The notes: generated by a model not told the origin, from the letters alone. DNA of 15,800 nt from Candidatus Gastranaerophilales bacterium (GCA_944323495.1 CALUSZ010000106.1:1-15800), one strand, 5' to 3'. Numbered from the stretch's first letter, positions 7,077 through 14,966 are shown. Numbers and translations are program-made.

Positions 7077-8975
7077 ATGAATATTAACCCAATTAATCGA
7101 ATTAATACAAATTATCTGAATTTTAGAAACAATCAAAAAGAATCCGTAAGCAAAACGGAGAGTTGTCCTGATGAAAATAAGTTAGTAAAGGAGCTTGATA
7201 AGATGAGTATGATTAATAGTGCAAATATCGGCAAAAAGGATTACGAATTAAATCTTTCACACGAAGAATTGGAAAAAAGAACACATAAGGATTATTTGAC
7301 CACAAAGAAAATGCTTGCTGATGATGCGCCTGAATATTTGGCGCTTGCAGACGGTGATAAAGAGGCCTTAAAACATCTGGTTAAAGCTGCTATTGTTTTA
7401 GATAAGGTTAATATGCAGCTGGATAACCCGAATAACCTGCCTTTCAAAGAATATTTAGACCGTGAGATTGAAAGGGGAAATGAGGAGGCAAAACTCACAA
7501 AGATTCTTTTTGATGCACAAAAAGGAGTCTGCTCTCTTGATAGAGAAAGCAATATGATAGAGCTGGCTAAAGGGGTTTCTATGCGTCCGGGGAAAGGTGT
7601 TTACCCGGAGGATTTAGAGAAAGAAGAATTCCACCAGATATTAATCAATATGTTAAAAGAAGGAAAAGTTGATGAGGTTGCAAAAATTCTTAACCAGCGC
7701 TCTGTAGTAGAGAGAGCCGGTAACGAGCTTGTTGCAACGGATTATGTTGACAAATTCAGAGATGATTTTGCAATTATGGCATCAGAATTGGAAAAAGCTT
7801 CGGAAGTTTCTACAAATGCTGATTTTAACGAATTTTTGAAACTTCAGGCAAAAGCCCTTAGAACAGCTGACCCGATGCTGGACGCTTATGCAGATAAAAA
7901 ATGGGCTACATTGCAGGATACACCTCTGGAATTTACGATTACCAGAGAAAATTATTCAGATGAATTGACAGAAACGGTTGTAGAGAATCCGGAGCTCAAA
8001 AAACTTCTTGATGAAAACGGTATTGTGCCTGTGGCTAAAGATTTTCTCGGAGGCAGAGTCGGAATAGTTAATAAAAAAGGAACGGATGCAATCTTAAATG
8101 TTAAAAAGTTTTTACCTTTAATGGCACAAAATATGCCATTCAAAGACGATTATATCCAGAATATTAATCCGGACGGAGAGGATTCCAAGCAGACGATGGT
8201 TGATGCGGATCTGGTTGCAGTAACCGGTGATGTTGGAGAATTCAGAGCAGGGATTACGCTTGCAGAAAATCTTCCAAATGATGATAAGCTCTCAATCAAA
8301 GAACTTGACGGAGGAAGAAGAAATGTTTACCACAGACAAATCCGTCTTATAACTTCCGAGGACGCTAAAGAAAAAATGAAAAAACGTCTTGATGCAACTC
8401 TAAATCCGGAGCTTCATAAATATTATAACGATGAAGCAGACCACTGGTTCACGGTAGGACATGAAAACGGCCACTCTCTCGGACCGAAATCCGGAACAGA
8501 GGGTTTGGGGAAATACAAATCAATTATTGAAGAGAATAAGGCTGATATGATATCTCTTGCAATGCTTGATATTTTGACAGAGGCCGGAATGTACACACCG
8601 GAGCAGAGAAAACAAATTATTGTAACATATGCGGCTGACAATATGATGACTTCAAAACCCACAATGAGTCAGGCTCACCGTGTACGCTCGGTTATGCAGA
8701 ATTATTATTTTATTAAAGAAGGGGCAATGGAAATCTCAAAAGACGGAGTTTTAAATGTTAATATTGACAAAATGGTTCCGACAGCAAGAAAAATGCTTGA
8801 AGAAATCATTCAGGTACAGATGAAGGGTGATTTTTCCAAGGGTGAAAAATACGTAACTGACTATTTTGTCTGGACTCCGGAGATGGAAAAAATGGCTGAA
8901 AATATTAAAAAAGTCTCAAAAACTCTTAACGGCAGAGTCGAATCTCCGCTTGCCGATAAATTATTGAGCGAATAA
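7077..8975 (+). CDS. M49-like (dipeptidyl peptidase III type) zinc metallopeptidase
   Basis: Predicted zinc-dependent peptidase of 632 residues related to family M49. The zinc site shows as HENGH at residues 462-466 (ligands His462 and His466, catalytic Glu463) and EENKAD at 485-490 (third ligand probably Glu486). Characterised animal and yeast DPP III have HEXXXH. The shorter HEXXH form is known in some bacterial M49 proteins. The downstream region (RSVMQNYYFIKEGAM and IQVQMKGDFSKGEKYVTDY) also resembles bacterial M49-like proteins. There is no classical signal peptide. The first 20 residues (MNINPINRINTNYLNF) resemble the N-terminus of the next gene's product. ATG 7077 is chosen over a TTG at 7059, which would put the -10 box inside the coding region. 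No Shine-Dalgarno is present. Substrate and cellular location are unknown. Confidence 0.8.
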   Translation: MNINPINRINTNYLNFRNNQKESVSKTESCPDENKLVKELDKMSMINSANIGKKDYELNLSHEELEKRTHKDYLTTKKMLADDAPEYLALADGDKEALKHLVKAAIVLDKVNMQLDNPNNLPFKEYLDREIERGNEEAKLTKILFDAQKGVCSLDRESNMIELAKGVSMRPGKGVYPEDLEKEEFHQILINMLKEGKVDEVAKILNQRSVVERAGNELVATDYVDKFRDDFAIMASELEKASEVSTNADFNEFLKLQAKALRTADPMLDAYADKKWATLQDTPLEFTITRENYSDELTETVVENPELKKLLDENGIVPVAKDFLGGRVGIVNKKGTDAILNVKKFLPLMAQNMPFKDDYIQNINPDGEDSKQTMVDADLVAVTGDVGEFRAGITLAENLPNDDKLSIKELDGGRRNVYHRQIRLITSEDAKEKMKKRLDATLNPELHKYYNDEADHWFTVGHENGHSLGPKSGTEGLGKYKSIIEENKADMISLAMLDILTEAGMYTPEQRKQIIVTYAADNMMTSKPTMSQAHRVRSVMQNYYFIKEGAMEISKDGVLNVNIDKMVPTARKMLEEIIQVQMKGDFSKGEKYVTDYFVWTPEMEKMAENIKKVSKTLNGRVESPLADKLLSE

Positions 8976-8997
8976 TATATTAAGATATGTTAATTAT

Positions 8998-9036
8998 AAA
9001 ACCCCCTGATAGCAAATTCTATTTTCAGGGGGTTTT
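8998..9036 (+). terminator. Terminator-like hairpin between peptidase and coiled-coil genes
   Basis: A perfect 12-bp stem (8998-9009 with 9025-9036, core CCCCCTGA/TCAGGGGG) with a 15-nt loop ends in TTTT. It follows the peptidase stop by 22 nt and precedes the next ATG by only 22 nt. It therefore either ends the peptidase mRNA incompletely or lies in the leader of the next gene. Confidence 0.75.
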
Positions 9037-9058
9037 AACAAAATAAAAAGGATAAAAT

Positions 9059-10207
9059 ATGCATGTAACACCAATTCAGTCTCAAGCTTACAATTTTAAA
9101 TCTCAAGAAATCAATCCAACACAAGAAAATATCAGCATTCCTGAAGAAGTACCGGCAGAAATTGAGGCCACAACACTTCCAGAGCCTCTTCCTGCTGCTG
9201 AAAATAAAACTGCAAGTACGGCGAATGTACTGCTTGGATTGGGATTACTTGCATCACTTGGCGTTGCAGGAGCTGCTTTATACAAAAATAAAAACATCAA
9301 AAAAGAAATTACTTCTCTAAAAGATAAATTATCTAATTCAGAAAAGACTACAGAAGAACTAAAGACCAAGCTCAAGGAAGCAGAAGCAAAAGCTGACAAA
9401 GCTAAAGAAACTAAAAAAAACACCCCAGTGTCTCAAACCAACAGGCAGAATGTAGATATAACAGGACTAAAAAATCGGAATAATATTTTAACAAATGAAA
9501 ATAATTTACTGCGTTCACAAATTGAAGAGTTAAAGAAAAACTTGCAAGAAAAAACAACAGGCTTTTTAGAAAAAGTAAAGAAAGTCTTAATGAAAAATAC
9601 TAATGAAAAAGTTCAAACGGCACAAGCTGTAAAACCACCTAAAAAACCAGCAACGCTGGAAGAAGCTGTACAAGCTTTTAACAAATTAACAAAAAAAGAA
9701 CAGAAGCAAGTTATTGCTAAATTAAAAAAACTTTTAAATGAAAAACTTAAAACTATGCAGAAAAAAGCTAAAGAACCTGTAAATATAAAGGAGCAGCATG
9801 TGATTATACAGCCTGCTAAAACGAAAGAAACAAAAACAGATATTAGAGAGCTTAAGCAAAACAGTCCAGAATATACTTTCAAAAATAAATTCGATTTCGG
9901 CAAAAAATTGATAAGACGTATTCAAACCAAATATTATGAGCTTGTTACTGATTACAGACTTAAAAAAGCTCAAAAGAAATTGCAAGCAGAAATTAAAAGA
10001 CAGGATTTACAATATAGAGTTGCTGTTCAGGAAAGCGATTTACGTAATGAACAGTGGCTTGAACAGCAGCATAAAATTAAAGAACAAGAATATAATGAAA
10101 TATTTAAAGATATTCCAATGCAGCCCGGTAGAATTAAGAGATTTTTGAATAAATTGAATGAATTTGTTAAAGTTTTGCTGGGTGATGAGAAGTTTTCAGA
10201 ATACTAA
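9059..10207 (+). CDS. Membrane-anchored coiled-coil protein of unknown function
   Basis: Not recognised. The 382-residue protein begins MHVTPIQSQAYNFKSQE, a short N-terminus much like that of the peptidase upstream. An acidic, Pro-rich stretch follows (residues 20-50), then one hydrophobic segment at about 55-75 (ANVLLGLGLLASLGVAGAALY). The rest is strongly basic and helical, with coiled-coil heptads at about 78-118 and 135-165 and more Lys/Glu-rich helices to the end (about 200-240 and 285-382). The Lys-rich region after the hydrophobic segment suggests the long C-terminal part is cytoplasmic. It has an AAGGA Shine-Dalgarno 7 nt before the ATG. No promoter fits between it and the upstream hairpin, so it may depend on read-through from the peptidase gene. 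A structural or scaffold role is only a guess. Confidence 0.82.
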   Translation: MHVTPIQSQAYNFKSQEINPTQENISIPEEVPAEIEATTLPEPLPAAENKTASTANVLLGLGLLASLGVAGAALYKNKNIKKEITSLKDKLSNSEKTTEELKTKLKEAEAKADKAKETKKNTPVSQTNRQNVDITGLKNRNNILTNENNLLRSQIEELKKNLQEKTTGFLEKVKKVLMKNTNEKVQTAQAVKPPKKPATLEEAVQAFNKLTKKEQKQVIAKLKKLLNEKLKTMQKKAKEPVNIKEQHVIIQPAKTKETKTDIRELKQNSPEYTFKNKFDFGKKLIRRIQTKYYELVTDYRLKKAQKKLQAEIKRQDLQYRVAVQESDLRNEQWLEQQHKIKEQEYNEIFKDIPMQPGRIKRFLNKLNEFVKVLLGDEKFSEY

Positions 10208-10222
10208 TAAATATACCGCTGA

Positions 10223-11002
10223 TTATATAATAATTTCATTTAATTTCTGGTAGATTGCGGAATTAAGAATATAAATAAAATCAACACCGGCGCTGATGCC
10301 GGAAAAGTCTGATGAAAAACCTATGTTATATAGTTTATCTCCATCTATAATCAATTTTGAGTTCAAAAACCCGATAAATTCAAACTTTTCATCTATGAGC
10401 AATTTTTCTAATTTTCTGGAATAATCAAGAATTAAATCATTTTTTGTAAAACTCAAAAGATTTTTGCCGTCAAAAAGTGAGATAAGATTAATAACCTCTC
10501 CCTCAATAAATTCTTCTAAATAAATAGTTCCTGCAATTTCTCCGGACTGCTTTGCAACCTCTTCTCTTATTTGAATAATTTCTTCCAGAGAATTTCCCTT
10601 CCTGCAAACCCCGTCAGCGCGTACAATAACAGGGAATTTAGAAGGGTACAGTAATTTTTTAGGAGTTAAGATACCGTATTTATCTAAAAGCTCTCTTCTG
10701 TAATTATTTGATAAAATAAGCCGGTTAGCTCTGGAAGATAGCGCAAGACAGTTAACCAGACCGGCGCGCAAAACATCAGCTATTCCCTGCAAAACCCATT
10801 TTTCATTCTCAACAATTACGATATCAATCTTTAATGCCCTGCATTTCTGTGCAAGTTCCTTAAATGTATTAAACCGAACCTCAATTGCTCCTTCAAGTTC
10901 ATAAGTCGCATAAAGCTTGTTCAAATATTTTGATTTTTGAATAAGTCCGATTATTCTGCTTTCATCTTTATCAGAGGCTATTAAGATATTGAGTTTTGTC
11001 AT
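10223..11002 (-). CDS. Shortened PurD-like ATP-grasp protein, probably not a GAR synthetase
   Basis: A 259-residue protein whose whole length follows the order of PurD (phosphoribosylamine-glycine ligase, about 420 aa) but lacks parts of it. Recognisable pieces are an N-terminal Rossmann start (LNILIAS, residues 4-10), FKELAQKCRALKIDIVIVE (47-65), an ATP-grasp start VRADG (127-131) and YLEEFIEGEV (161-170). GFLNSKLIIDGDKLYNIGF (211-229) matches PurD GFLYAGLMI...VIEFN. Missing or changed are the substrate loop GGMGAYSP, the AGKGV nucleotide loop (here CRKGN) and the metal-binding FNxRFGDPE segment (here FSSDFSGIS). It is thus unlikely to perform the purine step. Its ATG overlaps the glgA stop by one base (TAATG), indicating coupled translation. 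The reading frame is intact, so it looks like a kept, repurposed protein rather than a decayed copy. Confidence 0.75.
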   Translation of the reverse strand: MTKLNILIASDKDESRIIGLIQKSKYLNKLYATYELEGAIEVRFNTFKELAQKCRALKIDIVIVENEKWVLQGIADVLRAGLVNCLALSSRANRLILSNNYRRELLDKYGILTPKKLLYPSKFPVIVRADGVCRKGNSLEEIIQIREEVAKQSGEIAGTIYLEEFIEGEVINLISLFDGKNLLSFTKNDLILDYSRKLEKLLIDEKFEFIGFLNSKLIIDGDKLYNIGFSSDFSGISAGVDFIYILNSAIYQKLNEIII

Positions 11003-12441
11003 TACACAAGTGACCTGTACATTTCCATATATTTTTTAGCGCTTTCCTTCCAGCTAAAATCAGCCTGCATAGCACTTTTCCGCATTGCATTTAATGTATA
11101 TTTATCTTTATAAACATACATCGCGGTTAAAATAGCGTCTTTCATTGCCCAACCGTCATATCCCCAGAACTTAAATCCTGTAGAATTATCAAGCGGATAG
11201 CCCGTAACCGTATCTTCCAATCCTCCCGTTGCTCTAACTATCGGAAGCGAGCCGTAATGCATTGCAATTAATTGCGACAGTCCGCAAGGTTCAAACTTTG
11301 AAGGCATCAGAAAGAAGTCGCTTCCCGCATAAATCCTGTTAGCTAAATCGCCCCTGTATCCAACGTAAGCCCTTATATTCGGAGTGTTATTTGAAAGCCA
11401 TATGAATAAATTTTCATACGATTTGTCGCCGGAGCCTAAGAATATAAAATCAGCTTCCAGATTTCTCAAATCGTTTTCGACCTGCCTGATTAAATCCAGC
11501 CCCTTTTGTTCGACAAGCCTTGAGATTAAGGCTATTAGGGGTCTATCTGGATTGTACTTTAACCCAAAATATTCAAGAATTGATTTTTTGTTTTCTTCTT
11601 TATTCTTCAAAGAGTTAACATCATAGTTTTTAACTAACGTTTTATCTGTTTTCGGGTTAAATACATCATAATCTATTCCGTTAACAATACCGACAAGTTT
11701 ATCCGTATGTCCTCTAAGCGTGTAGTCCATACCTTCGCCGTATTCGCCCGTAAGAATTTCTCTTGCGTATGTAGGAGATACCGCAACAATTTTATCGGAA
11801 TAATTAATCGCCCCTTTCATCCAATTAACTCGTCCGTAGTGTTCGCAGCCCCATTCATTAAATACGATATCTTTTCTCATGTTAGCAAAATCCAAAATAT
11901 CCTCAAACCAGACGCCCTGATAAGCAAGATTATGAATCTCAAATACATTCTTAGTCTTTGACCAGAATTCATCAAACTTATAGTTAGCTTTGATATACAA
12001 AGGAATCATTGCCGTATGCCAATCGTTAGAGTGAATAATATCAGCCCTAAAATTCAGCTGTTTTGCGTATTCTAAAGTGGCAAGAGAAAAAGCAATATAT
12101 CTTTCGTGTTCATATCTCGGGTCGAGCCACTTAGGATAAACTTCCTGAAAACAAGAAAAATACCAGTCATTTTGTACAAAGAAAACATTGATATCAGTTC
12201 CCGGAAGCTTTGTCATATGGAGCTTAAACTTCTGCGGACTTGAGCCGAAAGTTATCCACATCTCAGAATTTTCAAGTTCCTTTAATCCCCACTTATTATA
12301 ATCAATAGAGCCGTGAAGCGGAGTAAAAATAGCGATTTCTGCATCTTTTTCAATAGCTTTAGGCAAACTCCCCATAACATCTGAAAGCCCTCCAGCCTTA
12401 GAAAACGGTGAAACTTCGGCAGCCGCAAACAATATTTTCAT
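11002..12441 (-). CDS. glgA: Glycogen synthase (ADP-glucose type)
   Basis: GT5-family glycogen/starch synthase, adding glucose from ADP-glucose to the non-reducing end of an alpha-1,4-glucan in the cytoplasm. The length of 479 residues is typical. The ADP-glucose binding motif KAGGL is at 15-19. HSNDWHT at 137-143 and NGID at 254-257 are conserved. SRLVEQKG at 307-314 carries the Arg and Lys that contact phosphates, and FEPCGLSQ at 383-390 holds the catalytic-site glutamate (Glu384). A good AAGAGGAG ribosome binding site precedes the ATG, and a sigma70 promoter with a dyad over its -35 lies just upstream. The PurD-like gene follows with a one-base overlap. No other glycogen genes (glgB, glgC, glgP) are in the window. 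Confidence 0.97.
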   Translation of the reverse strand: MKILFAAAEVSPFSKAGGLSDVMGSLPKAIEKDAEIAIFTPLHGSIDYNKWGLKELENSEMWITFGSSPQKFKLHMTKLPGTDINVFFVQNDWYFSCFQEVYPKWLDPRYEHERYIAFSLATLEYAKQLNFRADIIHSNDWHTAMIPLYIKANYKFDEFWSKTKNVFEIHNLAYQGVWFEDILDFANMRKDIVFNEWGCEHYGRVNWMKGAINYSDKIVAVSPTYAREILTGEYGEGMDYTLRGHTDKLVGIVNGIDYDVFNPKTDKTLVKNYDVNSLKNKEENKKSILEYFGLKYNPDRPLIALISRLVEQKGLDLIRQVENDLRNLEADFIFLGSGDKSYENLFIWLSNNTPNIRAYVGYRGDLANRIYAGSDFFLMPSKFEPCGLSQLIAMHYGSLPIVRATGGLEDTVTGYPLDNSTGFKFWGYDGWAMKDAILTAMYVYKDKYTLNAMRKSAMQADFSWKESAKKYMEMYRSLV

Positions 12442-12479
12442 ATAAAATACTCCTCTTCTTTTTTAATTTGTGATACCCG

Positions 12480-12508
12480 ATTATAGACCGTTGATTTTTC
12501 AAAATCAA
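12480..12508 (-). promoter_or_regulatory. Sigma70 promoter of glgA with overlapping dyad
   Basis: On the minus strand TTGATT (12508-12503), a 17-bp spacer and a perfect TATAAT (12485-12480) predict a start near 12473 and a leader of about 32 nt. The -35 and most of the spacer are covered by a perfect inverted repeat with 8-bp arms (12491-12498 and 12501-12508, TTGATTTT/AAAATCAA), a possible operator. Confidence 0.65.
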
Positions 12509-12522
12509 GAGAAGTTTCTATA

Positions 12523-12747
12523 TCAGCTGTAATCTTCAATATCTACAAACTTAATTTCATACCCGAGGATTTCAGCTATGACTAAAACTTCATTATAGCT
12601 TATTGTTCCGCGCTTTAGTTTATTAGATAGATTAGTTGCGCTGTAATTTTTATTTAATTTTTGGGATAAAAGCTGGCAAAGTTCCTTCATTTTTATATTT
12701 TTTGTTGCTAATAATGCTTTTATCTGCTCTCTTGCCTTAACGCCCAT
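12523..12747 (-). CDS. Small HTH-like DNA-binding protein (74 aa)
   Basis: A 74-residue protein resembling small XRE/lambda-repressor-like or DUF6471-type regulators. MGVKAREQIKALLATKNIKMKELCQLLSQ is followed by a putative recognition region (NYSATNLSNKLKRGTISY, residues 34-51) and a closing helix VLVIAEILGYEI. There is no other domain, so it may act as a dimer. The ATG at 12747 is chosen over one at 12786, since the longer form would add a hydrophobic extension running into the divergent gene and overlap the promoter. TATAAT ends 7 nt before the ATG and no Shine-Dalgarno is seen, so the mRNA is probably leaderless. It sits upstream of glgA on the same strand, but glgA has its own promoter. 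It may regulate itself and the divergent gene. The fold assignment is moderate. Confidence 0.75.
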   Translation of the reverse strand: MGVKAREQIKALLATKNIKMKELCQLLSQKLNKNYSATNLSNKLKRGTISYNEVLVIAEILGYEIKFVDIEDYS

Positions 12748-12794
12748 GTTAATAATTATACTTATTAGTGAATATAACATTAACAAAAGTTAAT
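12748..12794. repeat. Three GTTAAT half-sites in the divergent intergenic region
   Basis: GTTAAT occurs at 12748-12753, as its inverse ATTAAC at 12779-12784, and again as GTTAAT at 12789-12794. Centre-to-centre distances are 31 and 10 bp, near whole helical turns, so all lie on one DNA face. The last two form a palindrome, TTAAC-AAAA-GTTAA. The group covers the -35 of the HTH gene and the leader of the 81-aa gene, suiting an operator for the HTH protein. Confidence 0.4.
12755..12783 (-). promoter_or_regulatory. Promoter of the HTH gene (leaderless type)
   Basis: On the minus strand TATAAT (12760-12755) is followed by 7 nt and then the ATG at 12747. The position 17 bp upstream holds TTAATG (12783-12778), only 3 of 6 matches to the -35 consensus. 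The predicted start falls at the start codon or one base before it. Confidence 0.45.
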
Positions 12795-12806
12795 AAAAGA
12801 GGTGTT

Positions 12807-13052
12807 ATGATTGATAAAGAATACGAAAAATTGGAAAACTGGGTTCAGGATATTTCAAACCGGCTTAGCTTTGCATCGTCACTGGGACGCGTAATACTTG
12901 AATGCCTGCGCGAAGATAATGTAAAAGAAAGTGATATCGACAATTTAACAGCTATTTTGAATATCTATCTCCGGCTTACAAACTCAAAACTTAATCATTT
13001 AGAACAATATTTAATGCGTAAAAGACAAAACAGCATACCTGTCCAACAATAA
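12807..13052 (+). CDS. Hypothetical helical protein (81 aa)
   Basis: I do not recognise it. The 81-residue protein is predicted all-helical and soluble, with an acidic start (MIDKEYEKLENWVQDI), a central LGRVILECLREDNV segment and a basic end (LMRKRQNSIPVQQ). It has one cysteine and no signal peptide or membrane segment. The ATG at 12807 is chosen over one at 12768 because AGAGGTG lies 4 nt before it and the upstream start has no such site. It is divergent from the small HTH gene and ends only 5 nt before the stop of the convergent mnmG, with no terminator between, so the 3' ends of these two transcripts probably overlap. A functional link with the HTH protein is suggested only by arrangement. 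Confidence 0.75.
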   Translation: MIDKEYEKLENWVQDISNRLSFASSLGRVILECLREDNVKESDIDNLTAILNIYLRLTNSKLNHLEQYLMRKRQNSIPVQQ

Positions 13053-13057
13053 CTTTT

Positions 13058-14929
13058 CTATTTGAGCATAACCATGAGGACTGAAATATCAGCAGGTTTT
13101 ACTCCTCCGATACGGGAGGCCTGCGCAAGGTTCTGCGGGCGAATTTTTTCCAGCTTTTCTCTGGTTTCTGTTGAGATGTGTTTTATTTTGGAATAATCGA
13201 TATTTGCGGGAATTCTGTATTTTTCAAGCTTCTCGGCCGTTTCAACCTGCGCTTCCTGACGCTTGATATAACCATCATACTTGATTAATACTTCGACTTC
13301 TTCCGTTATATCATCTGAGAGATTCAAATTCCTTGTCTCTTCATCTAATTCTTTGAATATTTGATAATTTATATTCGGGCGCTTAAGGAGCTCTGCAAGC
13401 CTCATTCCGCGCTCAATATTTTCTCCGGATTTTGCTAAAATCTCATTAACTTCGGAAGTTGCAGGAATTTTAGTCTCTTTTAGCCGCTCGATTTCTTTTT
13501 GGATATTATTTTGTTTCTCAATAAATCTCTGGTATTGCGCATCATCAATTAGGCCGATTTCGTGTCCGATTTCTGTAAGTCTGCTATCTGCATTATCCTG
13601 CCTTAAAAGAAGGCGGTATTCGGAGCGGGAAGTCAACATTCTATATGGTTCTTGAATATCTTTCGTAACCAAATCATCAATTAAAGTTCCTATATAAGAT
13701 GATGCTCTTGAAAGCTCCAGCGGTTCGGAATTGTTCATATATTTAACCGCATTTATTCCTGCTATCAAACCTTGAGCAGCGGCCTCTTCATACCCGCTTG
13801 TGCCGTTAATTTGCCCTGCAAAAAACAAACCTTCAATATCCTTTGACATTAAAGAATGTTTTGTCTGAACAGCCGGAACATAGTCGTATTCTACGGCATA
13901 GGCAGGTTTAATAATATGAGCTTTTTCTAATCCGGGAAGTGAGCGGAGCATTTCCACCTGAACACAGGCAGGAAGGCTTGTTGAAAACCCTTGAATATAA
14001 ACTTCGTATGTATTAAGCCCTTCCGGTTCAATAAAAATATGATGAGAAGGGTTTGACGCAAACCTAACAATTTTATCTTCAATCGAAGGACAGTAGCGCG
14101 GCCCCACACCGTGTATTAATCCCTGGTACATAGGCGATTTATCAAGGTTTGCTCTTATAATACTGTGAGTTTCTTCGTTGGTTCTTGTTAAATAACACGG
14201 AACTTGCGGTCTCACCGGACGATTAGGCTTAAATGAATAAAAACTCAATTTTTCATCTCCGGGCTGGATTTCCATCTTAGAATAATCAATGGTTCGTTTA
14301 TCAACCCTTGCCGGTGTTCCTGTTTTGAGTTTTTTTGTCTGAATGCCGTGTTTTCTTAAAGACTCTGATAACCCGAGGGCCGGCCGCTCTCCCAGCCTTC
14401 CTCCGGGGTATGCCTGAAGTCCTACGTACATTTTCCCATCTAATGAAGTTCCGGTAGTCAAAATTATTGCTCTACAAGAATATTCAAGCCCGTACTCATC
14501 AACAGCGCCCGTAATCTGTCCGTCTTTCACCTTGATTTCTGTAATACAGGTCTGCTTTATCCAAATATTATCAATATTTTCCAGAATATTGCGCATATAT
14601 TGCGTGTATTCTCGTTTGTCTGACTGAGCCCTCAAAGCTCTTACTGCAGGCCCCTTAGAGGAATTTAAAGTTTTCATCTGGATATAAGTTGCATCGGCGA
14701 CTTCACCCATCACACCTCCCAGCGCATCAATCTCTCTTACAAGAGTAGATTTTGCCGGCCCGCCGATAGCCGGATTACAAGGCTGGAGCGCAATGTTATT
14801 GACATCTAAAGTGCATAACAAAACATTACACCCTAGCCGCGCAGCCGAAATCGCCGCCTCACAGCCAGCATGCCCTGCGCCAACAACGATTACATCATAC
14901 TTGTTATTCATATAATCCAAGCTAGTCAT
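13058..14929 (-). CDS. mnmG: tRNA uridine-5-carboxymethylaminomethyl modification enzyme MnmG
   Basis: FAD-dependent subunit (also GidA) of the MnmEG complex, which modifies U34 of tRNAs at the wobble position in the cytoplasm using GTP, a folate one-carbon donor and glycine or ammonium. The 623 residues match the family length (E. coli 629). The FAD-binding [10 protein letters not shown] is at 17-26, followed by conserved [44 protein letters not shown] and [21 protein letters not shown]. The C-terminal helical domain that contacts MnmE and tRNA ends [16 protein letters not shown]. Two starts are possible. The ATG at 14929 fits a leaderless mRNA (TATAAT 6 nt upstream). Met7 (14911) gives the more usual short lead into YDVIVVGAG but has only a weak GGA upstream. 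mnmE is not in the window. Confidence 0.97.
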   Translation of the reverse strand: MTSLDYMNNKYDVIVVGAGHAGCEAAISAARLGCNVLLCTLDVNNIALQPCNPAIGGPAKSTLVREIDALGGVMGEVADATYIQMKTLNSSKGPAVRALRAQSDKREYTQYMRNILENIDNIWIKQTCITEIKVKDGQITGAVDEYGLEYSCRAIILTTGTSLDGKMYVGLQAYPGGRLGERPALGLSESLRKHGIQTKKLKTGTPARVDKRTIDYSKMEIQPGDEKLSFYSFKPNRPVRPQVPCYLTRTNEETHSIIRANLDKSPMYQGLIHGVGPRYCPSIEDKIVRFASNPSHHIFIEPEGLNTYEVYIQGFSTSLPACVQVEMLRSLPGLEKAHIIKPAYAVEYDYVPAVQTKHSLMSKDIEGLFFAGQINGTSGYEEAAAQGLIAGINAVKYMNNSEPLELSRASSYIGTLIDDLVTKDIQEPYRMLTSRSEYRLLLRQDNADSRLTEIGHEIGLIDDAQYQRFIEKQNNIQKEIERLKETKIPATSEVNEILAKSGENIERGMRLAELLKRPNINYQIFKELDEETRNLNLSDDITEEVEVLIKYDGYIKRQEAQVETAEKLEKYRIPANIDYSKIKHISTETREKLEKIRPQNLAQASRIGGVKPADISVLMVMLK

Positions 14930-14935
14930 AGTTTG

Positions 14936-14966
14936 ATTATACTACAAAACACAAAAATAATTTGAA
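14936..14966 (-). promoter_or_regulatory. Predicted promoter of mnmG
   Basis: On the minus strand a perfect TATAAT (14941-14936) lies 6 nt before the ATG at 14929. The best -35 candidate is TTCAAA (14966-14961, 4 of 6) with a rather long 19-bp spacer. If used, transcription begins on the A of the first start codon, or gives an 18-nt leader if Met7 is the true start. Confidence 0.5.

Noticed and set aside
12748..12786. Longer 87-aa form of the HTH protein starting at 12786
   Set aside because: The extension is a low-quality hydrophobic stretch overlapping the promoter region of both divergent genes.
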